From assembly GCF_022919135.1 (NCBI RefSeq), contig NZ_CP095049.1:4158501-4222500 (forward strand): a stretch of DNA of 64,000 nucleotides. The letters run 5' to 3'. Position numbers and translations under genes: made by a program. The notes under the pieces are model-generated. The model worked only from the letters and a program-made list of their open reading frames with translations. It was not told the DNA's origin and made no database searches. Origin of the DNA: Hymenobacter cellulosivorans. GTDB lineage: Bacteria; Bacteroidota; Bacteroidia; Cytophagales; Hymenobacteraceae. Shown here piece after piece: positions 1 to 9,014 of the stretch (position 1 is the first letter of the stretch; each line of letters starts with the position of its first letter).

Positions 1-1196
1 TGCACCTGGTAGTCGAAGCAGGAACCGTTGGTTTTGTACAGGTCGCAGAGCTTCTGGCACAAATTAAACTTGGCCACCTTATGAAACAGAAAGCCCTTGG
101 CCTTGTACTGGTTGCCCAACGCAATCAGCGGGTGGGACTCGGCGTGGTCGTCGGCGCGGCCGTAGTAAAGGCGCTTGTAGCCGTTTTCGTCGGTGCGCAG
201 AAAGATGCCGGCCGGAAACACCGAGCGGCGCTGGGCCCGGTTGTAGAGCGGCTTCATGCGCTTGATTTCCGCCGACTCGTAGAGCAGGGCCACCAGCTCC
301 GAGCCGGTCAGCTCCCAGGTGATGTCGGAAATGCTGTTCTTGAACTCCAGCGACTTGCGCGACTTATAATCGACGGCGAAGTGCTGCTGAATCCGCTTGT
401 AGATGTTGATGCTCTTGCCGACGTAGATCACCTCGCCCTGCTGGTTGTGAAAGTAATACACGCCCGCCTCCTGGGGCAAAGACGCGACTTTCTCGGGCGT
501 AATATTGGGCGGAAGCAAAGCCGTGCGAATGGCTTCCTGCACCGCCGCCACGCGTCGGGGGCTGGGCTGCTTGGTCGTAACGCCGGCAGGAGAGGCCGCC
601 GGAGCCGCTGCTTTCTTGCTGCGGCCCGCCGGGGCCAGGGCGTCTACCGAGGCCAGCGTGTCGGCGGCCGATACGGTCGGGTTGCGCAGGGCCTCGTCCT
701 GCTGGCTGATTTTGAGCAGGCGGTCAAACAAGATGGCCGTAGCGGCAGCGTCGCCGGCGGCGCGGTGCCGGCCTTCCAGCGGAATGCCGATGTTCTGGCA
801 GAGCTTGCCCAGGCTGTAGCTCGGCTGTCCCGGAATCAGGGAGCGGCTCAGGCGCACGGTGCACAGGGTTTTGCGCGAGTAGTTATAGCCCAGGTCGGCA
901 AACTCCTTTTTCATGAAGGAGTAGTCGAAACGCACGTTGTGGGCCACAAATACGCAGCCCTCGGTCAGCTCGACAATCTTGCGGGCTACCTCGTGAAACT
1001 TGGGTGCGTCGCGCACCATGTCGTCGGTAATGCCAGTGAGCTGGGTGATAAAGAAGGGGATCGGCCGGCCCGGATTTACGAGCGTACTGTACTGATCAAC
1101 GACTTTGTCGCCGTCGTGAATAAATATGGCAACTTCCGTAATGCGGTCCTGGGTAGGCTGCCCGCCGGTAGTTTCAAGGTCAATGATGGCGTACAA
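1..1196 (-). CDS. Exonuclease (DnaQ-like) fused to GIY-YIG nuclease domain, partial
   Basis: Two-domain nuclease whose C-terminus runs off the left edge. Translating the minus strand gives YAIIDLETTGG at the N-terminus, the ExoI motif of DEDD exonucleases, followed by AHNVRFDYSF (ExoII) and HRAAGDAAAT (ExoIII); about 185 residues make this domain. After a Pro/Ala linker comes a GIY-YIG domain (GVYYFHNQQGEVIYVGKS, then IYKRIQQHF) as in UvrC and Cho. The family (DNA polymerase III epsilon-like plus UvrC N-terminal domain) is common in Bacteroidota and presumably trims or nicks DNA during repair. No ATG or GTG lies between the in-frame stop at 1230-1232 and the domain start, so I choose TTG at 1196, giving MYAIIDLETTGG. 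The domain assignment is secure; the cellular role is inferred. Confidence 0.85.
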   Translation of the reverse strand, partial: MYAIIDLETTGGQPTQDRITEVAIFIHDGDKVVDQYSTLVNPGRPIPFFITQLTGITDDMVRDAPKFHEVARKIVELTEGCVFVAHNVRFDYSFMKKEFADLGYNYSRKTLCTVRLSRSLIPGQPSYSLGKLCQNIGIPLEGRHRAAGDAAATAILFDRLLKISQQDEALRNPTVSAADTLASVDALAPAGRSKKAAAPAASPAGVTTKQPSPRRVAAVQEAIRTALLPPNITPEKVASLPQEAGVYYFHNQQGEVIYVGKSINIYKRIQQHFAVDYKSRKSLEFKNSISDITWELTGSELVALLYESAEIKRMKPLYNRAQRRSVFPAGIFLRTDENGYKRLYYGRADDHAESHPLIALGNQYKAKGFLFHKVAKFNLCQKLCDLYKTNGSCFDYQV

Positions 1197-1371
1197 ATGC
1201 GGCGCGGATTCTGGTAAGAGAAGGTATTGCTAGAATTACTAACAAAGATAGCACTCCCAAAGGTTGCACGCCCCAAAGTTTGCGCCCCGGATACTCCGCC
1301 GCCCGGCCTAAGATTGGGTAGACACTGGGGTATAAGATTCATTTGTCGGCCAATGCGGCTTTTGCACCCAC

Positions 1372-1404
1372 AAAAAAAGCCCGCCGATTCCGGCGGGCTT
1401 TTTT
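1372..1404 (-). terminator. Intrinsic terminator, bidirectional
   Basis: Stem GCCCGCCG / CGGCGGGC with loop ATTC, flanked by seven A on the left and six T on the right, so it can act on either strand. It lies just downstream of the four-helix protein gene on the minus strand. Confidence 0.85.
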
Positions 1405-1424
1405 ATACAACTTGCTAGGAAAGC

Positions 1425-1895
1425 CTAGCGCTGGCCTTTCTGCTGGGTAATCCAGTTTTTGGCCGACAGAATTTCGCTGTGCTGCTGCTCAATTACGGTG
1501 CGGGCCTGAGCTGGAATTTCCTGCGACTTCAGGGCCGTTTCGTAGGCGGCAAGGGCCGTCGCGTCGCCGGTTTCACACTCGCCCAGAATGGCCGAGTCGT
1601 CCTGGCCCGTAATGGCCGATTTGATGTTGATCCAGCCGCGGTGTACAGCGGCGGCGGCATCGGCGACTACACCTTCAATGGTGTTGCCATCTTGAGCATT
1701 GATGCCGATTTGCTGAGCCTGCTGGGTCAGCTGCGATACGAACTGGGAGCGCTGCTGGCTGAGCTCGCTGAACTTCGACTTCAGATCGGGGCTGCTCACG
1801 CCTTCGGCGGCTTCTTGGTAGCCTTTAGCGGCCGTTTTGTTGATTTCTACGAGGTCGTTATACGCGCGGGCGGTTTCCGAGGTGATAGTTGCCAT
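1425..1895 (-). CDS. PA2169-type four-helix-bundle protein (DUF2383)
   Basis: A 156-residue soluble protein beginning MATITSETARAYNDLVEINK. The heptad-rich helices, Gln-rich second helix (SQQRSQFVSQLTQQAQQIG) and C-terminal helix with EQQHSEILSAKNWI match the ferritin-like PA2169 family, whose members average about 150 residues and are often linked to stress or stationary phase. No signal peptide is present. The frame is open further upstream, but that extension is a proline/tryptophan-rich translation of the leader and does not belong to the family, so ATG 1895 is preferred. It is a single-gene unit ended by the hairpin at 1372-1404. No metal-binding carboxylate set is evident, so ferritin activity is not claimed. 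Confidence 0.8.
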   Translation of the reverse strand: MATITSETARAYNDLVEINKTAAKGYQEAAEGVSSPDLKSKFSELSQQRSQFVSQLTQQAQQIGINAQDGNTIEGVVADAAAAVHRGWINIKSAITGQDDSAILGECETGDATALAAYETALKSQEIPAQARTVIEQQHSEILSAKNWITQQKGQR

Positions 1896-2042
1896 AAGAC
1901 AAGAAAAGTTTAGGTGGAAAGAGGTTCGGGGCGCCAGCCAGAAGTGGCCGACTGTGGTTTTATACCCTGAGCCGGACAGTAGGGTTACCAAAAAGATGTT
2001 ATAAAATTTAGGTGGCGTTGGTTGATACCAAGACTGCCGGCC

Positions 2043-2076
2043 AAAAAAATACCCCGCCGGCCGAAGCCAGCGGGGT
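2043..2076 (-). terminator. Intrinsic terminator of the AI-2E transporter gene
   Basis: Stem ACCCCGC / GCGGGGT with an inner CGGC/GCCAG pairing; on the minus strand it is followed by a T tract (A run 2043-2049). It lies 27 bases past the stop of the upstream minus-strand gene. Confidence 0.75.
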
Positions 2077-2103
2077 AGCAAAAGTGCCTGGTAAGGGCAA
2101 GGA

Positions 2104-3297
2104 CTAGTTGGCCGCATTGGGTTTGCGGCCCAGCAGCCGAGCCCACCAGCTGAGCTCTTTGTTTTTGTCTTTGTCGGGCTTGGTCGAGTCTTCTCCTTCG
2201 GCCGTGTCGCCGAGCAGGAAGCCCCAGGGCTCGGTGGTTTTGTTGGCGTCCAGCACCACCTTGATAACGGCCATAATCGGGATGCTCAGAATCATGCCGG
2301 GCGTGCCCCAGAGCTCATTGCCTAGAATCAGAGCCAGAATGGCGGCCAGCGGATTGATGCTCACCTGGGAGCCCGTAATCATGGGCGTAATGAAGTTGCC
2401 TTCCAAGAACTGCACGAACACGAAAACGCCAATGACACCGGCTGCGTGCAGGGGCGAACCGGTTTCGACCAGAGTAATAATGGCTGGCACCGTGGCCCCA
2501 ATCATAATGCCGATATAGGGAATAACGGCCAGCACCGAGGCGAAAATGGCAAAGAAGATGGCAAACTTGACACCCAGCGCCAGCAGCCCGATGCCATTAA
2601 GCACGGCCACGATGATAATTACCTTGAACAAGCCCGAAATGTAGGCCTGCACCACGGTCTGGATGTTGTCCACGGTGTGCAGCACCACGGTGCGCTTGTC
2701 AGGGGCCACGAAGCGGAACATGAACTGGCGCAGATGGTCCCGGTAGAGCAGCAAGCAGAAAATGTAAATCAGGACCTGGGCCAAGTTGCTCAGGGCATTG
2801 GTGGTGGTGTTCAGGGTGGTGCCCAGGTAGGTGCCACCCGACTTTTTCAGGGCCTTGACCGTCGATTCCTTGACTTCCTCAATACTCATGGGCTTGTAGC
2901 CAAACCGCTGGTGGGCCCATTCCTGGGCCTGGTTGAAGAACTCCACGGTTTTGGTCTGCAGCTTGGGAATCTCGTCCTTGAACTGGGTCAGTTGGGAGCC
3001 AAAGGCCAGCACGATACCCGCAAAAAGCACGATTAGCAGCAGCAAACACAGAATAATAGCCCAGACCCGCCCCAGGCCCTTGGCTTCGAGCCACCGGCAG
3101 ATGGGCAGCAGCAACAAGGTAAAGACGCCGGCAAAGGCCAGGGGCAGCAGCACGTCGTCGAGTACGCGGAGCGAGTACACCAGCAGCACCCCGGCCAGCA
3201 GCACGAAGGTAAACTGCACAATGGGGCGCTGCTTGACCTCGGGCTGGGGCTTATGGCCGGAAGGCGGCAAATGGTGTTGGGTAACGGGAGGAAGCAT
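2104..3297 (-). CDS. AI-2E family transporter (YdiK/PerM-like)
   Basis: A 397-residue polytopic inner-membrane protein. Two N-terminal hydrophobic segments (about residues 27-75), a third near 78-105, a long soluble stretch (about 108-165) and four or more C-terminal segments follow the AI-2E exporter/PerM layout. The signature region around FLEGNFITPMITGSQVSINPL and LALILGNELWGTPGMILSIP is typical. Family members export autoinducer-2 in a few species or act as antiporters; the substrate here is unknown. The C-terminus is a charged, Lys/Asp-rich cytosolic tail of about 40 residues. It is divergent from parE, with 195 bases between them. Confidence 0.9.
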   Translation of the reverse strand: MLPPVTQHHLPPSGHKPQPEVKQRPIVQFTFVLLAGVLLVYSLRVLDDVLLPLAFAGVFTLLLLPICRWLEAKGLGRVWAIILCLLLLIVLFAGIVLAFGSQLTQFKDEIPKLQTKTVEFFNQAQEWAHQRFGYKPMSIEEVKESTVKALKKSGGTYLGTTLNTTTNALSNLAQVLIYIFCLLLYRDHLRQFMFRFVAPDKRTVVLHTVDNIQTVVQAYISGLFKVIIIVAVLNGIGLLALGVKFAIFFAIFASVLAVIPYIGIMIGATVPAIITLVETGSPLHAAGVIGVFVFVQFLEGNFITPMITGSQVSINPLAAILALILGNELWGTPGMILSIPIMAVIKVVLDANKTTEPWGFLLGDTAEGEDSTKPDKDKNKELSWWARLLGRKPNAAN

Positions 3298-3378
3298 ATT
3301 GCTAAGAAAATTAGGGAATGTGGGAGTGGTGAAAAGGGGGCTGGAAACGAAAAGGCGGGCTTATTGCTGAACCTTGTG

Positions 3379-3388
3379 ACAAATTTGT
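3379..3388. promoter_or_regulatory. Small palindrome between divergent AI-2E transporter and parE genes
   Basis: ACAAATTTGT is a perfect 10-bp palindrome in the AT-rich 195-bp divergent intergenic region, which must hold promoters for both genes. No clear TAnnTTTG box could be assigned. An operator role is only a possibility. Confidence 0.25.
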
Positions 3389-3492
3389 AGGTTGTGAAGA
3401 ACGATTTTGCTAACTTGAGTAGCGAAAACAAGGCGCGGAAAACCTCGATTTTCTGCGTTATTTTACCTCAAATTTGATTTGCGAAAAGTACC

Positions 3493-5418
3493 ATGGCTGA
3501 CGAAGAACTACCCATCGCTGCAATTCCCGACCACGGCTACACCGAGGACAGCATCCGCTCTCTGGACTGGCGCGAGCATATCCGGCTGCGGCCCGGCATG
3601 TACATCGGTAAGCTCGGCGACGGTTCCGCTTACGACGATGGCATCTATGTGTTGGTGAAAGAAGTTATCGACAACTCCATCGACGAGCACGTGATGGGCC
3701 ACGGCCGCACTATCGACATCAAGATTTCCGACAGCCGGGTGCAGGTGCGCGACTACGGCCGGGGAATTCCGCTGGGCAAGGTGGTGGATGTAGTCAGTAA
3801 GATTAATACGGGCGGCAAATACGACTCGAAAGTCTTCCAGAAGTCTGTAGGCTTAAACGGGGTCGGTACCAAGGCGGTTAACGCCCTGAGCAACTACTTC
3901 CTGGTGCAGAGCGTGCGCGAGGGCCAGATGAAGGCCGCCGAGTTTGAGCGCGGCATCCTCAAGCAGGACCCTAAGCCGGTCAAAACCAGCCAGCGCAACG
4001 GCACGCTGATGGTGTTCCAGCCCGATGACACCATCTTCAAAAACTACCGCTTCATTCCAGAGTACCTGGAAAACCAGATCTGGAACTACGTCTACCTCAA
4101 CGCGGGGCTGACCATCAACTTCAACGGGCAGAAATACTACTCCGAAAACGGCCTGCTCGACTTGCTTTCCCGCAAAGCCGACGCCGAGACGGTCCGCTAC
4201 CCCATCATCCACCTCAAGGGGCCCGACATTGAGGTGGCCATGACCCACGGCAACGACTACGGCGAGGAGTACTACTCCTTCGTCAACGGGCAGTATACCA
4301 CTCAGGGCGGTACTCACCTGGCGGCCTTCCGCGAGGCGGTGGTCAAGACCGTGCGGGAGCACTACAAGAAGGAGTATGATGCGGCTGATATCCGGGCCAG
4401 CATCGTGGCGGCCATTTCGGTGCGGGTCCAGGAGCCCGTGTTTGAATCCCAGACCAAAACCAAGCTGGGCTCCATCAATATGGGTGAGGACGGGCCCACC
4501 GTGCGCGGCTACATCCTCGACTTCCTCAAGGAGCACCTCGACAACTACCTGCACAAGAACCCGGCCGTAGCCGAGGCCCTCAAGAAGCGCATCGAGCAGA
4601 GTGAGCGGGAGCGCAAGGACATGGCAGGCGTGAAAAAGCTGGCCAACCAGCGCGCCAAGAAAGCCAACCTGCACAACCGCAAGCTGCGCGACTGCCGCTT
4701 CCACCTGGGTGAGGGCAAGCAGGAAAGTGAGGCCCTGACCACGCTCTTCATCACCGAGGGCGACTCGGCCTCAGGCTCCATTACCAAGAGCCGCAACGTG
4801 GAAACGGAAGCCGTATTCAGCTTGCGCGGTAAGCCTCTGAACTGCTTCGGGCTCAAAAAGAAAATTGTCTACGAAAACGAGGAGCTGAATCTCTTGCAGC
4901 ACGCCCTCAACATCGAGGAGGGCATCGAGGGACTGCGCTACAACCGCGTGGTTATTGCCACCGACGCCGACGTAGACGGGATGCACATCCGCCTGCTGCT
5001 GCTGACGTTCTTCCTGCAGTTCTTCCCCGACCTGGTGCGTAATGGCCACGTCTTTATTCTGGAAACTCCGCTGTTCCGGGTGCGCAACAAGAAGACCACC
5101 ATTTACTGCTACAACGAGCAGGAAAAGCAGGAAGCCATGCGCAAGCTGGGCCGCAACCCCGAAATCACCCGCTTCAAGGGCCTGGGCGAAATCAGCCCCG
5201 ACGAGTTCGGCAAGTTCATCGGCGACAACATCAAGCTCGAGCCCGTGATTCTGCAGTCGGACCGCTCCATTCAGCAGGTCTTGACCTACTATATGGGCAA
5301 GAACACCCCGGCCCGCCAGGAATTTATCATCGACAACCTGCGCCTGGAGAAAGACTTGGTGACCTCCGACGTGCTGCCCGTGAGCGAAGTAGCCGAGGAA
5401 GACCTGGCCTTTGCCTAA
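3493..5418 (+). CDS. parE: DNA topoisomerase IV subunit B (ParE)
   Basis: ATPase subunit of a type IIA topoisomerase, 641 residues. The GHKL ATPase motifs are present: [14 protein letters not shown] (N box), [12 protein letters not shown] (G1) and [13 protein letters not shown] (ATP lid). The TOPRIM domain shows [12 protein letters not shown] (catalytic Glu) and [17 protein letters not shown] (DxD). It lacks the extra insertion often seen in GyrB, and its partner at 13686-16634 is a ParC-type A subunit, so topoisomerase IV (chromosome decatenation) is preferred over gyrase. The N-terminal extension [19 protein letters not shown] is short and acidic. The start ATG 3493 is the first in frame. 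Subunit naming within GyrB/ParE is the only doubt. Confidence 0.9.
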   Translation: MADEELPIAAIPDHGYTEDSIRSLDWREHIRLRPGMYIGKLGDGSAYDDGIYVLVKEVIDNSIDEHVMGHGRTIDIKISDSRVQVRDYGRGIPLGKVVDVVSKINTGGKYDSKVFQKSVGLNGVGTKAVNALSNYFLVQSVREGQMKAAEFERGILKQDPKPVKTSQRNGTLMVFQPDDTIFKNYRFIPEYLENQIWNYVYLNAGLTINFNGQKYYSENGLLDLLSRKADAETVRYPIIHLKGPDIEVAMTHGNDYGEEYYSFVNGQYTTQGGTHLAAFREAVVKTVREHYKKEYDAADIRASIVAAISVRVQEPVFESQTKTKLGSINMGEDGPTVRGYILDFLKEHLDNYLHKNPAVAEALKKRIEQSERERKDMAGVKKLANQRAKKANLHNRKLRDCRFHLGEGKQESEALTTLFITEGDSASGSITKSRNVETEAVFSLRGKPLNCFGLKKKIVYENEELNLLQHALNIEEGIEGLRYNRVVIATDADVDGMHIRLLLLTFFLQFFPDLVRNGHVFILETPLFRVRNKKTTIYCYNEQEKQEAMRKLGRNPEITRFKGLGEISPDEFGKFIGDNIKLEPVILQSDRSIQQVLTYYMGKNTPARQEFIIDNLRLEKDLVTSDVLPVSEVAEEDLAFA

Positions 5419-5783
5419 AAAGCTCTTACCAATTGGCAGCATTCCCGTCGCGCCCCGGCCCAGGGGCACTGTAGTAGCCGAGAGCCACGGAAGGCAGTAC
5501 CTGCCTATGGGTTCAACTTAATGATAAGATATTCTGACCCCATTCTGGCTCAGTACCACGCAAAACCCCTTGCCAATACCTGGTAAGGGGTTTTTTTGCG
5601 TGGTACTGGGCTGTAGGGGCCAGCTTTAAGGTAAGCCAGCCGAAACATGGTTGTGTCCTATAGTATGGCTGAATTATCCGCTTACTTTAGCTCGGAATTC
5701 AGGCTGCCTCAGGGCTTGTCGCCTGCCTCTCTGCTACAGAAATACTCTTTTAATTCTTGTTTACTTAATTTCTTTTTTCACCT
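5419..5783. other. Intergenic region after parE
   Basis: 365 bases without a supported gene. It contains the long terminator palindrome at 5551-5608 and, further right, the AT-rich upstream region of the T9SS propeller gene, where TACTTTAG (one mismatch to TAnnTTTG) occurs near 5685 without a well-spaced TTG. Confidence 0.6.
5551..5608 (+). terminator. Very long near-perfect palindromic terminator
   Basis: A 58-nt inverted repeat: left arm from CAGTACCACGCAAAACCCCT, centre ATACC, right arm with a run of seven T and ending GCGTGGTACTG. The inner ACCCCTTGCCA / TGGTAAGGGGT stem plus T tract is a classic terminator; the outer arms extend the pairing well beyond what termination needs. Confidence 0.85.
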
Positions 5784-8345
5784 ATGCTACACGTCTACCT
5801 AACTGCTACCTGGCGGCCACGGAGCCACCAGGCTCTCCCGTTTTTCCTACTTCTTCTGCTGGCACTGCTGGCGCTGCCTCGGCTGGGGTGGACCCAGGCA
5901 CCAGCCATCAGCACGGTGCTGAACGCCGACGGCACCCTGCGTTCTGGTGCCCAGGGCTCCTTCGATGCCAAGGGCTACCAACTCAGCTACGGGCAGAATG
6001 GCCAGCCCGTATTGCGCCCCGGTGCTTCGGAGTGGAGCCCCCTGGGAGGCGCTGCTCCGGGCCAACAGAATGGCACTATCAGCTTTGTTGATGCCGTGGC
6101 CGTGAGCGGCAGCACCATCTACGTGGGCGGGCGCTTCACCATGGCAGGCGGCGTGCCGGCCAACTTCGTAGCCAAATGGGACGGCACGCAGTGGAGCGGC
6201 TTGGCCAACGGCGTTGGGGGGCCAGTTAATGCACTGGCCGTTAACGGCAACATCCTCTACGCAGGCGGCTATTTTACCTCCGCTGGCAGCGTATCAACCA
6301 ACTACGTGGCCCAGTGGGATGGTACACAGTGGAGCAGCCTGGGTACGGGCACCACCAACGGTGTCAATAGCAACGTCTTTGCCCTAACCGTCAGCGGGGG
6401 CATACTCTACGTGGGTGGGCAGTTTACGACTGCCGGAGGGATTACGGCTAACCGCGTGGCTAAGTGGGACGGCACCAGTTGGAGCAGTCTAGGAACCGGC
6501 ACGGCCAACGGAGTGGGAAATATCGTCCAGGCCATTGCCGTGAGCGGTACCTCAGTCTACGTGGGCGGGCAGTTTACCACCGCTGGTGGTAGTACGGCCA
6601 ACCGCGTGGCTAAGTGGGACGGCACTAGCTGGAGCAGCCTGGGCACGGGCACGGCTAACGGCGTCAGTGATTGGGTGCATGCCCTGGCTGTGGATGGCAA
6701 CACTGTGTATCTGGGCGGTGACTTTACCAAGGCCGGTGGAGCTGATGCCAGCCGGTTAGCCAAATGGGACGGCACGCAGTGGAGCAACCTGGGTGGCTAT
6801 GGCGTCAATAATGGTGTACGGGCCCTGGCCCTGGCTGGGAACCGGCTCTTTGTGGGTGGGTTCTTCACCGGCACCGGCGTGGCTGGCACCCAGCAGATTG
6901 CCCAGTGGGACGGCACTAGTTGGAGCAGTCTGAACACTGGTACGGCCAGTGCTGTCAATGAGCAAGTACGGGCCTTGGCCGTTAGCAATAACACGCTGGT
7001 GGTCGGTGGCTTATTCACTACCGCGGGCGGGGCCATGGCCAATTACGTAGCCCGATGGAACGGCACGTCCTGGAGCAGCGTGGGGCCTGGCACTCCAAAC
7101 GGGGTAAATAGTACTGTCACCGCCCTGGCCGTCAGCGGTACGAATGTGTACGTGGCCGGTAACTTCACCCAGGCCGGTGAGGTCGAGGCCAATCGGGTAG
7201 CGAAATGGGACGGCACCCGCTGGAGCAGCCTGGGCTCGGGCATGAACTTTGGCGTCACTTCCCTGGCCGTGAGTGGCACCACCCTATATGCGGGGGGACA
7301 CTTTACTCGTGCGGGCGGTGTAACGGCCAACCGGGTGGCCAAGTGGGACGGTACCAACTGGAGCAGCCTGGGTACGGGTGCCGCCAACGGCGTCGGCGGT
7401 ACGGTATTCTCGCTGGTCGTGAGCGGTAGTACGGTTTACGTGGGCGGTCAGTTCGAGACGGCCGGTGGCCAAGATGTCGCCTATCTAGCCCAGTGGAATG
7501 GTACGCAATGGAGCAGGGTAGGCGGCGGCGTTGATGGTAGGGTGTTCGCCCTGGCCGTAAGCGGTACCACCTTCTACGTCGGGGGCGACTTTACCAGGGC
7601 CGGTGGTCAGCCCGTCAGCAAGGTAGCTAAGTGGGATGGCACCAGCTGGAGCAGCCTGGGCGCGGGCGTCACCGGCACCGTGAATGCCTTGGCCGCTAGC
7701 AGTACGGGAGTGTATGTCGGTGGCCGGTTTACCACGGTCGGAACCTTGTCGACGACATCTGTGGCTCACTGGGACGGTACCCAGTGGAGTAATCTGGGCA
7801 CCGGTACCAGCGGCGGTACCCAGGGTGCTGGGCCCATATTTTCATTAGCCGTAAGCGGCAACACTCTTTACGCCGGGGGCGACTTTTCCATAGCCGGTGG
7901 CCAGCCCGCCAACTGGGTGGCCAGGTGGGACGGTACCAACTGGAGCAGCCTGGGTACCGGTGCCACCAACGGAACCAATTATAGTGTTGCGGCGCTGGCC
8001 AGCAGCGGCAATACGTTGTACGTGGGCGGAGCATTTCTTACAGCCGGCGGCCTGGCGGCCAGTAATATAGCTAGCTACGTGCCAGCTTCGCCCACGCTGG
8101 CCATGGCCAAATCTTCCGATTCTGCCCCACTGGCGCTCTACCCCAACCCGGTCCACACAGCCGCCACCCTGAGCGGGGCCCGGCCTCAGACCCTGGTGCA
8201 GGTGCTCGACGTGCTGGGTCGCCCGGTGCTCACCACCACGGCCGATGCCACCGGCACGGCTCGGCTACAGTTGCCCGCTACCCTGCGGACCGGCGTGTAT
8301 GTGGTGCGCAGCGGCACCCAGACCACTCGTTTGGTCGTCCAATAA
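5784..8345 (+). CDS. Secreted repeat protein (beta-propeller-like) with T9SS sorting tail
   Basis: An 853-residue exported protein. An N-terminal signal peptide (hydrophobic LPFFLLLLLALLAL, cleavage likely after GWTQA) is followed by at least 14 tandem units of about 48-52 residues with the pattern VAKWDGTxWSSLG ... VxALAVSGxxVYVGGxFTTAGG. Such units resemble the delta-60 / kelch-like blades of surface propellers. The last 75 residues (ALYPNPV ... VLDVLGRPV ... GVYVVRSG) are a type A T9SS C-terminal sorting domain, so export through the Por system and attachment or release at the cell surface is expected. Near-identical blades suggest recent duplication or recombination. The ligand is unknown. 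ATG 5784 is the first start that gives the signal peptide. Confidence 0.9.
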   Translation: MLHVYLTATWRPRSHQALPFFLLLLLALLALPRLGWTQAPAISTVLNADGTLRSGAQGSFDAKGYQLSYGQNGQPVLRPGASEWSPLGGAAPGQQNGTISFVDAVAVSGSTIYVGGRFTMAGGVPANFVAKWDGTQWSGLANGVGGPVNALAVNGNILYAGGYFTSAGSVSTNYVAQWDGTQWSSLGTGTTNGVNSNVFALTVSGGILYVGGQFTTAGGITANRVAKWDGTSWSSLGTGTANGVGNIVQAIAVSGTSVYVGGQFTTAGGSTANRVAKWDGTSWSSLGTGTANGVSDWVHALAVDGNTVYLGGDFTKAGGADASRLAKWDGTQWSNLGGYGVNNGVRALALAGNRLFVGGFFTGTGVAGTQQIAQWDGTSWSSLNTGTASAVNEQVRALAVSNNTLVVGGLFTTAGGAMANYVARWNGTSWSSVGPGTPNGVNSTVTALAVSGTNVYVAGNFTQAGEVEANRVAKWDGTRWSSLGSGMNFGVTSLAVSGTTLYAGGHFTRAGGVTANRVAKWDGTNWSSLGTGAANGVGGTVFSLVVSGSTVYVGGQFETAGGQDVAYLAQWNGTQWSRVGGGVDGRVFALAVSGTTFYVGGDFTRAGGQPVSKVAKWDGTSWSSLGAGVTGTVNALAASSTGVYVGGRFTTVGTLSTTSVAHWDGTQWSNLGTGTSGGTQGAGPIFSLAVSGNTLYAGGDFSIAGGQPANWVARWDGTNWSSLGTGATNGTNYSVAALASSGNTLYVGGAFLTAGGLAASNIASYVPASPTLAMAKSSDSAPLALYPNPVHTAATLSGARPQTLVQVLDVLGRPVLTTTADATGTARLQLPATLRTGVYVVRSGTQTTRLVVQ
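6066..8070 (+). repeat. Tandem coding repeats of about 150 bp
   Basis: Within the propeller gene the DNA repeats as well as the protein: AAGTGGGACGGCACC, TGGAGCAGCCTGGG and GTGGGCGGGCAGTTTACC recur at 144-156-bp spacing, some copies almost identical over tens of bases (for example around 6410-6500 and 6560-6650). Confidence 0.85.
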
Positions 8346-8673
8346 GGGTTCCTTTCCTCTTTTTCTCCTACACAAAACCGCCCCACCTGGCCTGAGCCGG
8401 GTGGGGCGGTTTGCTAATCGGGCGCACCGGCAGGGGCCGCGCGTCAGGCCCAGGGCGGGCTTGATAGGCGGCGTAGGTTGAAATATAGTAGATGCGCAGC
8501 ACCCTAGCCAGCCGTGGAGGTTCGTCGTCGTCATAGCCCGGTTTCGACGCCATATTTCCGGGCTTCGTCTAAGGCGGCTACATCTTTATGCGATACCGCC
8601 GTATACATGCAGATTCGTTCTTTGTAGTACGTCCTGCGCTGCGCAGGTCCTCGCTCTTTCCTACCTCAACCCT
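8346..8673. other. Intergenic region after the propeller gene
   Basis: 328 bases holding the terminator at 8375-8412. The remainder shows no convincing coding sequence or named element. Confidence 0.5.
8375..8412 (+). terminator. Intrinsic terminator
   Basis: 13-bp stem AAACCGCCCCACC / GGTGGGGCGGTTT with a 12-nt loop, directly after the propeller gene. Confidence 0.85.
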
Positions 8674-8871
8674 ATGGCATCAACACTACCCTCTTACGGC
8701 GCGGGCACCTCCCGCCACTCCGGCACCTCCACTGCCTCGCCCTGGCGGCAGCGGGCAATGGGCTGGCTCTTGCTCCTGGTACTTCTGGGCCTGCTGCTGG
8801 CCAGCCGTCACCTCAAAGCCGGGAACTCGCAGGGCAGCCGCCCGACGTTTTCCTTCGGCTGGGGCCAGTAG
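8674..8871 (+). CDS. Small single-pass membrane protein, unrecognised
   Basis: A 65-residue product, MASTLPSYGAGTSRHSG..., with a Ser/Thr-rich N-terminus and one transmembrane segment (MGWLLLLVLLGLLLAS, residues 29-44) followed by a basic stretch. No family is recognised. It is supported mainly by the plausible topology and by a 22-bp perfect terminator hairpin 31 bases after its stop. It could also be chance coding in GC-rich DNA, so confidence is modest. Confidence 0.4.
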   Translation: MASTLPSYGAGTSRHSGTSTASPWRQRAMGWLLLLVLLGLLLASRHLKAGNSQGSRPTFSFGWGQ

Positions 8872-8902
8872 CACCAACTGAGTAAAATCCTCATCCCGAA
8901 CC

Positions 8903-8950
8903 AAACCAAATGAGCCGCTTTCAGCTTCCTGAAAGCGGCTCATTTGGTTT
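8903..8950. terminator. 22-bp perfect hairpin, bidirectional terminator
   Basis: Perfect 22-bp arms starting AAACCAAATGAGCC around a CTTC loop, with A-rich left and T-rich right ends. It lies between a plus-strand gene and the convergent pirin gene, so it can terminate both. Confidence 0.85.
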
Positions 8951-9014
8951 CCGCGTCGGCCGGCGCCGAAATCAGATGGCTACTGCCTGCCACCCGCCTG
9001 CGCAGCCCGCCCAA

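Noticed and set aside
12..1217. Plus-strand reading frame over the left edge
   Set aside because: Antisense shadow of the exonuclease/GIY-YIG gene, whose motifs are clear on the minus strand.
6066..8070. CRISPR or satellite array
   Set aside because: The 150-bp periodicity is in frame and encodes propeller blades.
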